From NCBI RefSeq assembly GCF_965363235.1, contig NC_134850.1, positions 40,978,602 to 41,042,601 of the forward strand: 64,000 nucleotides of DNA, written 5' to 3'. The position numbers and the translations under genes are program-made. The notes under the pieces were generated by a model. That model ran no database searches and was not told the DNA's origin. It saw only the letters and a program-made list of their open reading frames with translations. This document shows positions 47,523 to 60,800 of the stretch, piece by piece; position 1 is the first letter of the stretch, and each line of letters begins with the position of its first letter. This DNA is from Mytilus galloprovincialis. Taxonomy: Eukaryota > Mollusca > Bivalvia > Mytilida > Mytilidae.

Positions 47523-48079
47523 GGAGTAGGGGCATTAAGGCTTGTTTTTTTTTTAAATTAGCCCATAATGTTTAGAAATGCATAGGATGCATAGGGTCAA
47601 GAAATATAATGAAAATATATTAAGATTTTCATCTAATGACGTCACAATTACGTCATTATATGTACTGTTTTTATAAAACCGATGAAAAATATAGAATTTT
47701 TGCAGTTTTATATCTTTATTTCCGTAGTTGAAACATCGTGCACAGCTAAGAAACAACAAAATAATTAAACAGGAGCTTTATTATTACCATTGACATAATC
47801 TCACTAAATATAAAGTTGTTTCTTGGGTGCGTACATACTTTTTCAATGTAAAATATACTTAAAATTTGATGAAAAACAAGGAAAATCATAAAAAAAAAAT
47901 TAAATATGCAAATTTGTTCATGATTTGTTGCTATGGTAACTTGTTCAATGTCAAATTTGTTTTGTTTTTCTGAATACCTTGTACCTTAGTCAACTTTTCA
48001 GTAATTTAAGAATATATATGATAACTTTTAAATGCAGTAATTATTGGGCCAAATGAGGGCCTTATCGCTCCTACTTCAA
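47523..48079. mobile_element. Inverted-repeat element of about 555 bp between copies 2 and 3
   Basis: The left end GAGTAGGGGCATTAAGGC and right end GGCCTTATCGCTCCTAC pair as imperfect terminal inverted repeats. The interior includes ATGACGTCACAATTACGTCA and GTTGCTATGGTAACTTGTTC. It interrupts the larger duplicated segment (ACATTAAA before, TTCAAATGAGTTAAA after). Confidence 0.55.
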
Positions 48080-48889
48080 ATGAGTTAAAGTATGTTTTAC
48101 CTATATATAAAAGTTAAAGATTAGATTATAAAATGGTTAACTTTTCAAAAAGAATAGATAACTTTTTTTGTTAAAAGATAATTCTACTACCCAATTGCCC
48201 AATTTTGAAACTGTAGGGGTATCTATTAATTATCTACAAGATACTTACATAAAACGTCCGACTATTAAATATATTTTCTGCTATTAAAGTACTTAAAAGT
48301 AATTATCTACTTTAGTACATAAAGGGACGTATGTTTGTTCAAGTAGACTTATTTTAAAATCATCTCATCATATATGTGTGAGTTCTCAAGTGAACATCAC
48401 CGAATTGTGAAATAGCTATCTTCAATCTTTTATTGAAAACGTTACTGACCAATTTGATTTCATTGGGTGAGTTATAAAACATTATACATTACAATATTTA
48501 CAAAACTTTCAACGGCAAAAAGTATTTTTAGACGGCTATAAAACATTTTTCATTTCTTTCAAAAGTAGGTCAATGTTTGCTAGAAATAATCAGCAGACAT
48601 AATACACCAAATCTTTATAGATATTAGTCTTACATCTCTACGCTTAAATCTTATGCCTTCTGTATTATTTAGAATATCTAACATTTCGTTATCCTGTGAC
48701 AAACAAAATCGTATTCTTTTGTAAACACAAAATGTTAGGATTAGTTTTAATCAAACAGAAAAACAAGAACGTCAAACTGTAGATAAGTCATAGTGTCTCA
48801 GGACTCTTTCCGAACGCAATCTATGACACTGAAATCGGTTAAAGCACGAGCCGGTGTATACAATTCAAGTACTTGCAAAAGAGGAGCTT

Positions 48890-49025
48890 AAGATACGAGA
48901 GAAACATTCAAACTCATAGATCTGAAATAAACTGACAACGCCATGTTTATAAGATAAAAGGACAAACAGACAAATACAAGCACACAAGAAACAATATAGA
49001 AAACTAAAGACTAAGCGTTTTGTTT
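48890..49025 (-). repeat. Retroelement 3'-end copy, truncated
   Basis: ACGAGAGAAACATTCAAACT, CATAGATCTGAAATAAACTG and ACAACGCCATG match 4210-4275 in the same orientation. It interrupts copy 3 of the triplicated segment. Confidence 0.65.
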
Positions 49026-50209
49026 TTGTACGGTCATCATAGCAGCAAACTAGCTGGTGGTGGTTATAGGTAAATACCTCACTAAAAGTTATAATTTGAA
49101 CAATCTTCTTCAACCAAAGCCGCGCGCTTCAAAGAGGGTTTAATAGTTAATAATTTCGTCATGATCACATCTCAGCCCATGCCTTCTCTGAATATCTTTA
49201 ATGTATTGGCTTCCAAAACTATGTACACAACTCCTAAATTTCGATTTATCTTGGCGTCTTGTAAATGATCTTAGATTATCTTTCTGTTTTGTTACTACAA
49301 AACAAGCTATTTATTATTGAAATAAAGCTTTTGCAAATATAAATGTTTATGAATCAATAAATAAATCAAGTGCTTCTGATGGTTCGGTCATTTTGCTTGA
49401 AGTTTTAAATCTGTTTATTACATAACCACATCATTATATCCAATTGAAGTGTTCTTGCTTATTTGAATAGTCCCTCATAAAATCGGATTGCAGAAATATT
49501 AGCTACAACTCAAACGAAGCATTCTTCTGGAATGAAAAAGGAAAATAATCTTAATGCAACTGTGATGAGATAAGTACATTATAGATGTAATTTTTCTTAA
49601 AACATACGTTTCAGCTGTTGATATTATTGAGGGGGCACACTATTGACAGTATTCGTATATATATTCGTTCGAGAGCTTATGGTGTCCTTTTTAAAACACA
49701 TTTTTTTTATAAATCACAATTTATTGACAAACTAATTAAAAATAATTGATGAATTTGTAACACTTAGTTGCAACTGTATCACATACAAAGGAAACAATCA
49801 GAAATATACAACCAATGAAGTTGGGACATGCATATGAATAAGATTGCTTGGTTTAAGATGTGTGTGAGCACTCAACCCTCCACTAACTTGGGACAGTGCT
49901 GTTACAGCACAACATGAGAACAAACTTAAAATAAGGCTTAACTCATAGCATATTTCTCGTAATTTGAAAGGCTAATGACACGTCGTTAAAACCCCATAGC
50001 CCCGGTGTTGCTAACCATATACCGGGACGTTGCTACCTATTTACATGAGGAGCCTCCAACGTGTTTCCTAGATCTGTTGTTCTGCCCGTAAAAATTGAAT
50101 TTTGTCGATTATCCAGGATTTCTGTAATTGAAACGATTTTAGTATCTTAGTAAATGCATCACCTGGCTATCACGTCGTCAATGCATGGAACTTTGACCTA
50201 GTAAAGTCT

Positions 50210-50300
50210 CATTATAATAGGTATTAGAAAATGTGGTATGAGTGCCAATTATACAACTTTCCATCCAAGTCTCAATTTGTAAAAGTAAAACATTTGCAAA
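50210..50300 (-). repeat. GACAACTCTCC-family fragment, diverged
   Basis: AAATGTGGTATGAGTGCCAA then TTATACAACTTTCCATCCAA. Confidence 0.55.
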
Positions 50301-50700
50301 TGAGCGAGGTGTTAGATTATTGACCTAGGGTCATATTCATACATCATTTCCCATAGTCCATTGTGCCTTACTTTTTTCACCTCATCACATGACAATCTTT
50401 CAAAATGAAAGTCAAAATATCAGAATCGGTGGGTCACTGTGAAAACTGTCTAAATATGAGAAAATAAAGGGTGGGAGGTAGGTGAAACTTACCTCCATTT
50501 GCAAATTAAATATATATTTAGGACAAAGACATGATAATGTGATATGAATATATAAACACTACTACGAACAATACATTAACACATAGCTGGATTTTTAACG
50601 AGCTAGTTGAAAAAGTGACCTCACATATACCATACCCAAACGGGATTCGAACTCACCTAAATTCGAGGTAAACTAGCTACCACAAACCACCGTCTGAAAA
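50290..50700 (-). mobile_element. Possible tRNA-derived SINE
   Basis: On the minus strand TAGCTAGTTTACC (A-box-like) is followed about 34 nt later by GAGTTCGAATCCC (B-box-like), then a non-tRNA body. The body ends near a CATTTGCAAATG motif. A full tRNA cloverleaf cannot be formed, so it is not called as a tRNA gene. The call is tentative because only one copy is seen here. Confidence 0.4.
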
Positions 50701-51076
50701 TATTTTTCGAAACTTCTTTTTAGCTCTTATTCTATAATATAAAAATACATATAAAATTGTAACTTAAATAAGTGAGAGAAAAACATATATTTTTTAGTAA
50801 TGTTAATGGTAAATGTAACACTATTGACTGTGGTATTAAATATTCTTATATTACTTTTATTGATGGGTACGATCAAATTCTCAGGTGAAGTTTTTATGCT
50901 CAAACATTGTTGTCAATAAAATTTAATTTAATGTGACTGTATGAGTTTGAGCGTCTCTCTGGTATCTTTCATACAGGCGACAGGTTGACCTAGTCATTAA
51001 ACCAGATTTAATTAACCATTTTTTACAAATAAAAAATGCCTGTACTAAAAAGTTAAATCATAAAAGTACTGAACTC

Positions 51077-51310
51077 CGAGGAAAATTCAGAAAAGGAAAG
51101 TCCCTAATCAAATGGTAAAATTAAAAGTTCAAACACATCAAACTAATGGATAACAACTGTCATATTCCTGACTTATACAGAAATTTTCTGATGTTGAAAA
51201 TAATGGATTAAACCTGGTTATATAGCTAGCTAAACCTCTCACATGTATGACAGTCGCATCTAGTTCCATCATATTTACAACGATGTGTGAACAATACAAA
51301 CAAGCATTAT
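51077..51310. repeat. Interspersed repeat, CAAACACATCAAAC family
   Basis: AAAGTCCCTAATCAAATGGT, AGTTCAAACACATCAAACTA and ACCTGGTTATATAGCTAGCT; matches 17384-17600. Confidence 0.7.
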
Positions 51311-51823
51311 AGGTAGAGTAAGGAATATCAACGTTGTTTTCTCATTTGTTTAATGTATGTAGGCTTTCGAATTTTCCTTTTGATAAGGAAATTTCTAAAG
51401 CTTACATTTCCTTTTTGAAATTTCCTTTTTGAAATTTCCTGTGAATTCGATAGTTTTATGAATTAGACTTTTTTCTTTAGATATGCTTTTGTCAGTATAG
51501 CTCATAAAGTTACTACACAATGCATTTCGGTCGATTGTTATTGGCAACCAATGTCTCAATTTATTCGTTCCGTACGAAGATAATTATATAATAGCGCGCA
51601 ATGTATGAACTGTTATGTTCACGGATTGATTTGAAAATAATTTTTGATGTAATAAAACTCTTCAAATATGAACAAATTGCAAATTTTAAAGATTTTGATT
51701 TTGCATTTATGGAAATATTGTATTGCAAACTCGTTAACACTTAATTCTCATACACATTAAATTTACTATTCTTCTTTACACAAATAAAAAGAAAATTAAA
51801 TAGAAGCGAAAAAGAAACGTCTC

Positions 51824-54800
51824 TTGCTTACATTGCACTCTATGCTTGCCATAAAATTGATATTTTTGTTTTTATTTATAGATAAACCATCTTTGTTAAT
51901 AGCTCGAGGAGGTGTCAGCATCAAAGAGGAACCTCTTTGGAATACGAAGAAGATTGTTAATGTATCACCTTCTTCTGGCCTTCCTGTTTCGGTCGATTAT
52001 CACTGGGAAAAACAATTTATATACTATTCTGAAATGCCAGCTGGAGAGTTATATAGGTGATGGTTTCCTAAGTTTTCAGAACCGTTAAATTAAACACATG
52101 TGATGCAATCCTTATATGAATATCCTAAACTCAATACTCGTCATAAATTATAGTTGGCGTATACCTAGATATAGGAAGATGTGGTGTGAGTGCCAATGAG
52201 ACAACTCTCAATACAAATAACAATTTAAAAAGTAAACCATTTTAGGTTAAAGTACGGCCTTCAACACGGAGCCTTGGCTCACACCGAACAACAAGCTATA
52301 AAGGGCCACAAAATTACTAGTGTAAAACCATTCAAACGGGAAAACCAACGGTCTAATTTTGACGTAATTATTTTTTTGCAAATGAATAATGTCTTCGAAT
52401 CAGAAAACTTAACAATAAATAATGAAAGGCATCATAAAACTTCCTTGTCAATTTATTCTATTTCTAGTTGATTCCAAATGAGCTAATTTAACTGAAAACT
52501 TGATTAGGTGAATGTATATGTGTTTTAACCACTCGCCTAATGAACAAACTAATTAATTTATGGAGTATTGATAATCACCAAGATGTTGGTTAAAATAAGT
52601 ATACAAACATGATAGTTTTAATCGTAATAATCGATTAAAAGAATAAAGGATATTGAATCATTTTATTATTTTTCACCTAAATAATACTATTGTTACACCA
52701 TGGTCAAAATAAAAGACATTGTTCTCCATTCATTTCTGCTGATGTATCACAATTATTGTCGCGTTAAACACAGGGGGGTCCATTTATTTTCAAAGGTACC
52801 ATTTTTTGTAGAATGCCGAAAACTTTCCCTTTCAGGGATATGTGATTTCGTGGTTTTGCTAAATGCTGCATTCAATCTATAGTAAAATTTTAATTCGTGG
52901 TAAGCTGTATCCACGAATAATGAATTCATAATATGTCTCTTTTGGTCTGCTCACACAATATAACGGAACTTGATACAACTCACTGACAAGTGCAATGTTA
53001 TCAACGTGTGCCACATGTGGAGCAGGATCTGCTTACCCTTCCGGAGCACCTGAGATCACCCCTAGTTTTTGGTGGGGTTCGTGTTGTTTATTCTTTAGTT
53101 TTCTATGTTGTGTCATGTGTACTATTGTTTTTCTGTTTGTCTTTTTCCTTTTTAGCCATGGCGTTGTCAGTTTGTTTTAGATTTATGAGTTTGACTGTCC
53201 CTGTGGTATCTTTCGTCCCTCTTTTATCAAATTTTAAGGTTTATTTTTATACATAACTTAGCAGGAAAAGTTCTGTTTGCGATAAATTACTTATACAGTT
53301 TATTATCTATGGATTTTATTATACCTCTTTTCATAAGGAGTCAGTACCAAACAATATACTGTGAATTCATTTATGTTAGTTGGAACAATTTTCGTGGATT
53401 TCATGGGTACAAGGGAACCACGAATTTTTAAAAATATTCAACGAATTACAAATTTTCCAAAGGCGTGAATGCCGAATCCACGAAATTAAATATCCACATT
53501 CATCCAAGCATTCCTCAATCCACGAAAATTTCTACCCATGAAAATAAATGAATCCACAGTAAAAAGTAAAATCACAAAAATACTGAACTCAGAGGAAAAT
53601 CCAATCGGAAAGTCCACAATCACATGGCAAAATTAAATGACAAAACACTTAAAAACGAATGGACAAGAAATGTCATAGTAACTTATCGTGTACGTTCTAT
53701 TTTTAGTTGTTTTGCATTTATCCCTGTTTTTCTTTGATAAAGGATCTATTTTATTGCAGAGTAAAACTTGGAGATGATGGAAGTGTATCACCTAAAGAAA
53801 GTATCATCACTACTAAATCTATAGACTTTTCTCAATATGCTGTAGACTGGGTACAAGACAAAATTTACTGGATAGAAATTGAGAAGAATGATACTTTGTA
53901 TGTATCAAATCTTGATGGAACAATGATCAAGACCCTGGCTGTTTTAAATCGAGTCAGAAAGACAAAACCGATACTGGATCCGTATAAAAAGTATGTATAT
54001 CATAGTTTGTTGTATACAATCATTTTTATCAAATTACTTATGTGACGTTTATTTATTGCTCAAACTTTCCATTGTTTTTTCTGCGATGGAAAGTATTTTC
54101 TATTGTTCATTTTCATTCAATAGGATGTTTATCCTTATTTATTAAAAAAGTGTTCAGCCATATGTAACGTGATATTCGCATAATTGATTCAAATAATTAT
54201 CTTTCTGCCAAAGCGGTTCGTTTCAGGTGACGACGTTATTTGATGTCAATTGTTGGACATACCATCTCAATCAGTAGTACCCTTTTATCTAAGGGATTGA
54301 TATTCAAAGGGGATAACTTCTGATGACTGCTTCGATTTTTAAATGATAAAATTTATATATATATTTTTTTTTAGCCAGGATTAGATTATGTGCATAACAC
54401 TTAATAGTTATCAAAGGTACCAGGATTATAATTTAGTACGCCAGACGCGCGTTTCGTCTACATAAGACTCATCAGTGACGCTCAAATCAAAAGATTTATA
54501 AGCCAAACAAGTACAAAGTTGAAGAGCATTGAGGAGCCAAAATTCCCAAAAGTTGTGCCAAATACGGCTAAGGTAATCTATACCTGGGATAAGAAAATCC
54601 TTAGTTTTTCGAAAATTCAAAGTTTTGTAAACAGAAATTTATCAAAATGACCACATTGTTGATATTCATGTCAACGCAGAATGTTAAGACAGATGTTTAA
54701 AAAATGTCAAGCGGAATCATAATTACTTTATGAGCTCAAAGATGCATGGAACCAATTAGACTATAAAACGTTCTAAATGTATAGAAAAGGAATATTTCTG

Positions 54801-57800
54801 GTAATGGAAATATTATGGACCACATAGTGAATAAAGACAAAAACTTAGTAATTATGAAAAAACAGATTTAATTTGCGAATCGTAATTCTATCGTATAAAA
54901 TGAAGTATCTCAAATTCAACAACAATATCCGCAGTTTGTTATTAACTTGGCTGAATAACTGTCACTGATATTATCCATTGAGTGCCTTGCCTCTTGTGCA
55001 CATTTTATACTTATTGACTGCATATGAGTGGAATAGTGAGTTTATTTTCCCCGAGGTGCAACTATTGCCATGATCCTGTATATTTGAGCTCCCAAAGTAA
55101 TTGTGACTGCGCTTGGCATTTTTTAAACAACCGTCTTAATTGTTATGCACCGATACTGTGTTTGATCGAAATATATTCCTTTCAGATATATTTATTTTAC
55201 TTCATCCAATGGAATAGAGAGAATAGGAATGAACGGCAGGGACAGGAAGGTTATTTATAGCGATATTTTCTTCATAGGAACAGATTTAGGCTCCGATATG
55301 GCCATTGGTAAGTTATAGAATTTTGTGTTTGAATCTTGCGTAAGAAAAACTTTAAGATTATATGATTTAATATGCATGAGCGTTATTTTGAATTGCTTAT
55401 CACATTTTATTTTGTATTTACATGATACGCAATAAAGTAAGAGGTGATTTTCACAGTTGAAACATGCTAAAAAATCAGTTTTCATGAGGAATTGTATCTA
55501 AAATATGGTCTTTTGATATTAAATTTACCATTTAAGATTTTCGCTATGCCATGGACAAAGCTTTTCCCCTTGAAAAGTAAATCAATGGTTTTATTAATTT
55601 ATTTATCTTCAGCCTTCCTATTAGTTATGTTATGTTTTTTTAACATAAAGATTTCTTTAATATTCAGCAAAATTATTAATTTTTACAAACATACGATAAA
55701 ATTACTAGTTCTTTCGATATTGAATAATCTCTAACAGTCGTGCAAACTTCTAATATAGGTAACACATTAAAATCTTTATCAACCAGGAATCTGCCAAGTA
55801 ATACTTTAAACTTCAATATCATATCGTTTATCTACTTTCAGATTTCAAAACTGATCGAATATACTACATAGAAAAAGTGCATTCTAGAATTAGCTCGATG
55901 AAATCCGATGGTACCGATAACAGAAAAGAATTGACAAATGTATACAAAAGTAAATTTCTCACATGCTATCAGGCAAGTATTTTGAATAATAGTCAATACA
56001 GATGTAAGAAGATAAGGCAAGAGTGTCATCGAGACATCTTTCCACCGAAGTCACAATTTGTAAAAGTAAACCATAATGTAAAGCACGGTCTTTAACACCG
56101 AGCTTTAGCTCACACCGAACAGCAAGCTAAAAGGACTGTCAAAATGACTAGTGTATTCAAACAGAAAAACCTTCGGTCTTATATATATAAAAGCGAGAAA
56201 CACTTATGACCCACATCAACAAACGACAAACACTGGAAATCAGGTTCCTGACTTAGGACAGGTACAAACAAAATCAGTGGGCTAAAACGTTTTAATATGC
56301 AACAACCTGCACCCATCCGGAAACTATAGTTTAGCATTACAACATAGAAAGACACACTATAAAATATTAACTGGAATGACTTAACTAAATAAAAAGACAT
56401 ATTTACAAAAAACAAGTGAACCATCACTGAACGAACAAGTTTGATCTCTGACTCACACAAAACAAAATGTCAAAGTTAAATGGTTGCTCCCTTAACGTTA
56501 CAAAAACTTATGATTCTAATTCTGACCGAACATCAAATTTAAGTGTAAAGAACCTTATGAGGGTGGTTAAATTCTGTATTCATTATTTTTATTAGACCGT
56601 TGTCTATAATAGATATAGGAAGATGTGGTGTGCGTGCCAATGAGACAACTCTCCATCCAAATAAAAGAAAGAAAAAAAGTAAACCTTTATAGGTCAATAT
56701 ACGGTCTTCAACACGGAGCCTTGGCTCACACCGAACAATAAGCTATAAAGGGCCCAAACCAACGGTCTAATCTATATAAAATAAAAAAAAAACAAGAAAC
56801 GAAAAACACGTATAAATGACAGAAACAAACGACAACTATTGTACATCAGATTCCTGACTTAGGACATGTGCAATCATTTGCAGCGGGATTAAACGTTTTA
56901 ATGGATCCAAACCTTCTCCCTTTTTCTGAAACAATAGCATAACATCACAACATAGAAAAACACTATACTTTTCTATACTATGTTGTATTCTAGCCTTATT
57001 ATTCTCTATACTATGTTGTATTCTAGCCTTATTATTCTCTATTCTATATTTTGCTTCCTCCTTATTCTGCACTTTTAAACCATTATTTTCCATTCTGTTA
57101 ACCCTATCTATACCATTCGCAATGTCCTCTGGGGAAATTTGTAAGACGAACAAATGTCCTCAAACACACAAAAAATAGTTATTATGTAATTGAATGATTT
57201 TATGACAATGGTATCTATCCGAATAAAGATGTCAACATCGAAAAGTTTTATTTAAGAAAAAAGAAGCTTTAAATCATTGAATAAATTATATGTCATTGTT
57301 CAATTTCGCAGGGTAACTTATATTACCTTGGTTCAAAGTATGACTTGGATACATTCATGCGCTACAATCCTTCAACAGGAGCGACAACACAGCAAGACCT
57401 TGATAACATTTTGTGGGATTACAGGATATATCATCCGTTCGCACAGGTATCAGGTAAGTAACTAAAATAGTGAAAAAGGAGAGGGAGTGAGAGAGAAAAA
57501 GAGAGAATCAGAGATAAAAAAAAATGTTCATATGATTTATATTTTAGTTTTGTTTTTATACGGCCGCAAAAATTTTGACGGGACGTATTATGGTATACAA
57601 ATGTCCGGCGTTGGTCCGTCTGTCGTCTGTCTGGTTTTCTGTCTGTCCGTCTGTCTTTTCCGCGTCCACATGTCGCACCGTAACTTCAGAAACACTTATC
57701 GAGTTGTTTCTTATAATAGTCAAACGACCTGTAAACTTTATGGAGGAAATAGGATTTAAATTTTTTGAGTTACGGGACAGGGTTGTGATTTTTTCATATG

Positions 57801-60800
57801 TCGCCCCGTATCTCAAAAAGCGATTCTTGATTATTGCGTAAAACTTTACACCCTTATTGGTTATATTTATCTAAAGATCTGTATACTTTTTGGTGATGAT
57901 TCAAAATTTTATTTTATAGTTAATGAGTTCTTTTTAAACACGGGGGAGGGGGTTTCACATGTCGCGCCGTATCTCAGAAACGGTTTATGTTTATTGCTTT
58001 AAACTTTACACACTTCTTAGTTATATTAATCTAAAGATCTGTATATTTTTTGGTGATGATTCAAAATTTATTTTAGAGTTCTTGAGTTTTTGTTATAAAA
58101 ATAGGTGGGTTTTCACATGTCGCACTGTATTTCAGGGACTATTCATGATTATTGCATAAAACTTCACACACAAGGCGAAGAGCGTATCATGCTCTCGTTG
58201 CGTAGCTGTTTATAAACTTAGTAAAACAATAGTATTTTGTTTTTACATTCTTGACACAGCGAAACACCTTATTCAGGTGGTGTTGAAAGGGTGTGTTAAA
58301 ATCCTGACTACTGAAAAAATAAATTAAACAAAAACTAAAAAGCTATACATTTTTGAAGATATCATTTGTATTAAGTACAGTCAATAAAATTATGAGCTAA
58401 ACAAATCTAACTTATAGTAAGCAAAATATAATATAAAGTAAAACAAAATTCATAAGATGTAAAAAAATTTTTAGAACAAATGACAACGATTAACTCATAA
58501 ATTGAGGTCATGACATTACTTGTAATCTAATTTCTTGAAAGATTTAGAAAGTAAAAAATAAATGTGATTCATTATGATGGGATGCATGTTTAATTAGACT
58601 ATTTACCGGATTTGTTTTAACATGAGCAACACGACGGGTGCCACATGTGGAGAAGAATCTGCTTACCCTTCCGGAGCACCTGAGATCACCCCTAGTTTTT
58701 TGGTGGGGTTCGTGTTGTTTATTCTTTAGTTTTTATGTTGTGTCATGTGTGCTGTTGTTTGTTTGTCTTTTTCATTTTAGCCATGGCGTTGTCAGTTTGT
58801 TCTAGATTTATGAGTTTGACTGTCCATTTGGTATCTTTCGTCCCTCTTTTAATTACTGATGTAATACTAACTTTTAAACAAACGGTCACATGGACACCAA
58901 TATATTCTTTTTTTCTCGTTTTTTTAAGACATATAAACGTTTCACTCCTAAGTATTTCTGTATACAATTACTTTAGTCGTCCAGGAACAGGCTAAGGGTC
59001 CCTGTTTATAAAATGAACCATCTATCCAGGGGAAATTGCAATAAAAATGTAGTCCACCTTTTACCTTGGATTTACAATAAGTGTACAAAAATAAATACAT
59101 ATAATGTTAGAAGCATCTAACAGTTCTATACTTTTATTTCAAAATAAAAAGTAAATAATAAGATACTCACACAAAATATGTGCATTTACTATAATAAACA
59201 TGATAGGCTAATACATTTTATCGGTTTTTTTTATGTTTGTATAAATTGATAAAATCGATATTCTTATACGATAAAATATAAAAAAAAAATGTTTACTGTC
59301 TAAATTTTCATTATAACCGACCCCAATTTTGTCTTATCAATGATGTCAACGCCTTTCAAAAGAAGAACAAATTATTTTTCAAGTTTTGTTTCCAGATTTT
59401 ATAAATATCTTGCGGTTCTTAAGGCGTTTTGTCAAATTTTATTGAATTCCTAATTTTCCATAGTGCCCATTTAAAATATATGATAATTATGTTTAAAAAA
59501 ATATCATATTTTAAATCTCTCGTATTTTTACCTAATAGAATGTCCTTTTCAACAAAAGGATTATTTATTCCTATGTTTGATTTGATAAGTATTTCTTGGA
59601 GATTTTTTTAAATTAACTGAGATGTACTACAACTGAAAAATAAGTGTTGCAGGGTTTCTATATCACTGTCATTTTGACAAATATGGTATTTTCCATTTGA
59701 TATCTTCATTTTTTTAATCTTTCTTCAGTATATAAAATATTGTGCATGGATCTCCATTGAAATTCTTTTACTTTATTTTCAATTTTCAAATGTTCTAATC
59801 CCGACCATAAATTTTCCCAAGGTATATTTGTTCCAAATATTTCCGCCCACTTAATTTGACATTTTGGAGATACATCTTTATTTAAAATCGTACAAATATA
59901 TTTGAGTTTTAACTTTTATAGTTTGATTGTTTGGTTGTTTAAGTTAATGATCTCAAGGTCATTCGATATCTTTAATTTATTTTCATGATTCAAATTCTGG
60001 TTTCCGCAAGATTTCAAAATTTGCACGAAATCTTTAGGAATTGCCTGTTTAATTTTTGAAAATTCGGAAATACAATTTCTCCTATCAATCACTGAATCAG
60101 CCTCCTATAAATTTCATTACAGCTAATAAAATCTGTAGTTTCTGAATCCCAAATGTCCTGGGTAGTTGTGATATCGCTTTTCAAAAAAGAAGAGTAGAAC
60201 AATGGTTTATTTTTGAAACGAATAGAAGAGTTTCCAAATATCCTCGTATTTAAAATATCACTTTTATTAGAAAGTGTATCAACATTTATTTGAATGAATC
60301 CTGACCACGTATTTATAATTTTCTGATAAATCTGTGGTAGTTGGTTCATATCTAAAATATTTAAACTTGAACATTTACATACAAAAAAGGCATCATTATA
60401 TTTTTCATCAAATTTCCGAAGCCAATACTTACCGATCGCATTCCAGCTTTCAAATGGCTCATGAATTAAACGATATACAAGTTTTGTTTGTTTACTTTTA
60501 ATAAACGTATCTATACTTACCATTCCTATCCCCCCTTTTATTTCAGTAAACAGCAGACAATTCTATCTACCTGATTCACTTTTCCGTCCCATATAAAGTT
60601 CCAAATCATATTATTTAGCTCTTTAGTATAATTATCCGGAATTCCTCGTATTTCGATCTCGTAAGACCAGAGAGAAAGTATCATATTTTTTACTATAAGT
60701 GTTTTACCTTTAAATGTAAGCTTCTTACTTTTCCATACTTGTATACACTTTTTAACTTTATCTATTATTTTTCTCCAAATATCATCGTCATTTATTTCAT

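Larger units (their letters stand above)
42940..49575. repeat. Three diverged tandem copies of a 2-3 kb non-coding segment
   Basis: Anchor ACGTCC.ACTATTAAAT occurs at 43017, 45814 and 48254. In each copy it is followed by a stretch ending CATTAGGTGAGTTATATTAC or its variants. A second anchor (GGCTATCCAAACTACACACA) lies near 43960 and 46600, with a decayed form near 49205. A third anchor (GATTATTTTGATTCGGCATA) lies at about 45345 and 47363. Copies 1 and 3 also share GCATTCTTCTGTAATGAAAA near 44258 and 49516. Later insertions differ between copies. No protein-coding exon was found in any copy. Confidence 0.75.

Noticed and set aside
52990-53256. Membrane-like open frames (88 and 61 codons) rich in Phe, Val and Leu
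   Set aside because: They are translations of the retroelement 3' non-coding repeat; the same sequence recurs at 58618-58860 and, inverted, at 4195-4430.
55842-55949. LRP-like exon ending at the GTAAAT donor
   Set aside because: It would leave phase 1, and joining to 57312 then reads straight into a TAA stop. The GC donor at 55973 fits.
56836-57153. 105-codon minus frame with [11 protein letters not shown] repeats
   Set aside because: The repeats are due to a 33-bp tandem in a dispersed element, and the rest of the frame is the tail of that element.
57487-58159. Four open frames with Cys-, Val- and Ser-rich peptides
   Set aside because: They cover a repeat with (GTCTGTC)n and 160-bp internal units, on both strands at once. 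No domain and no splice support.
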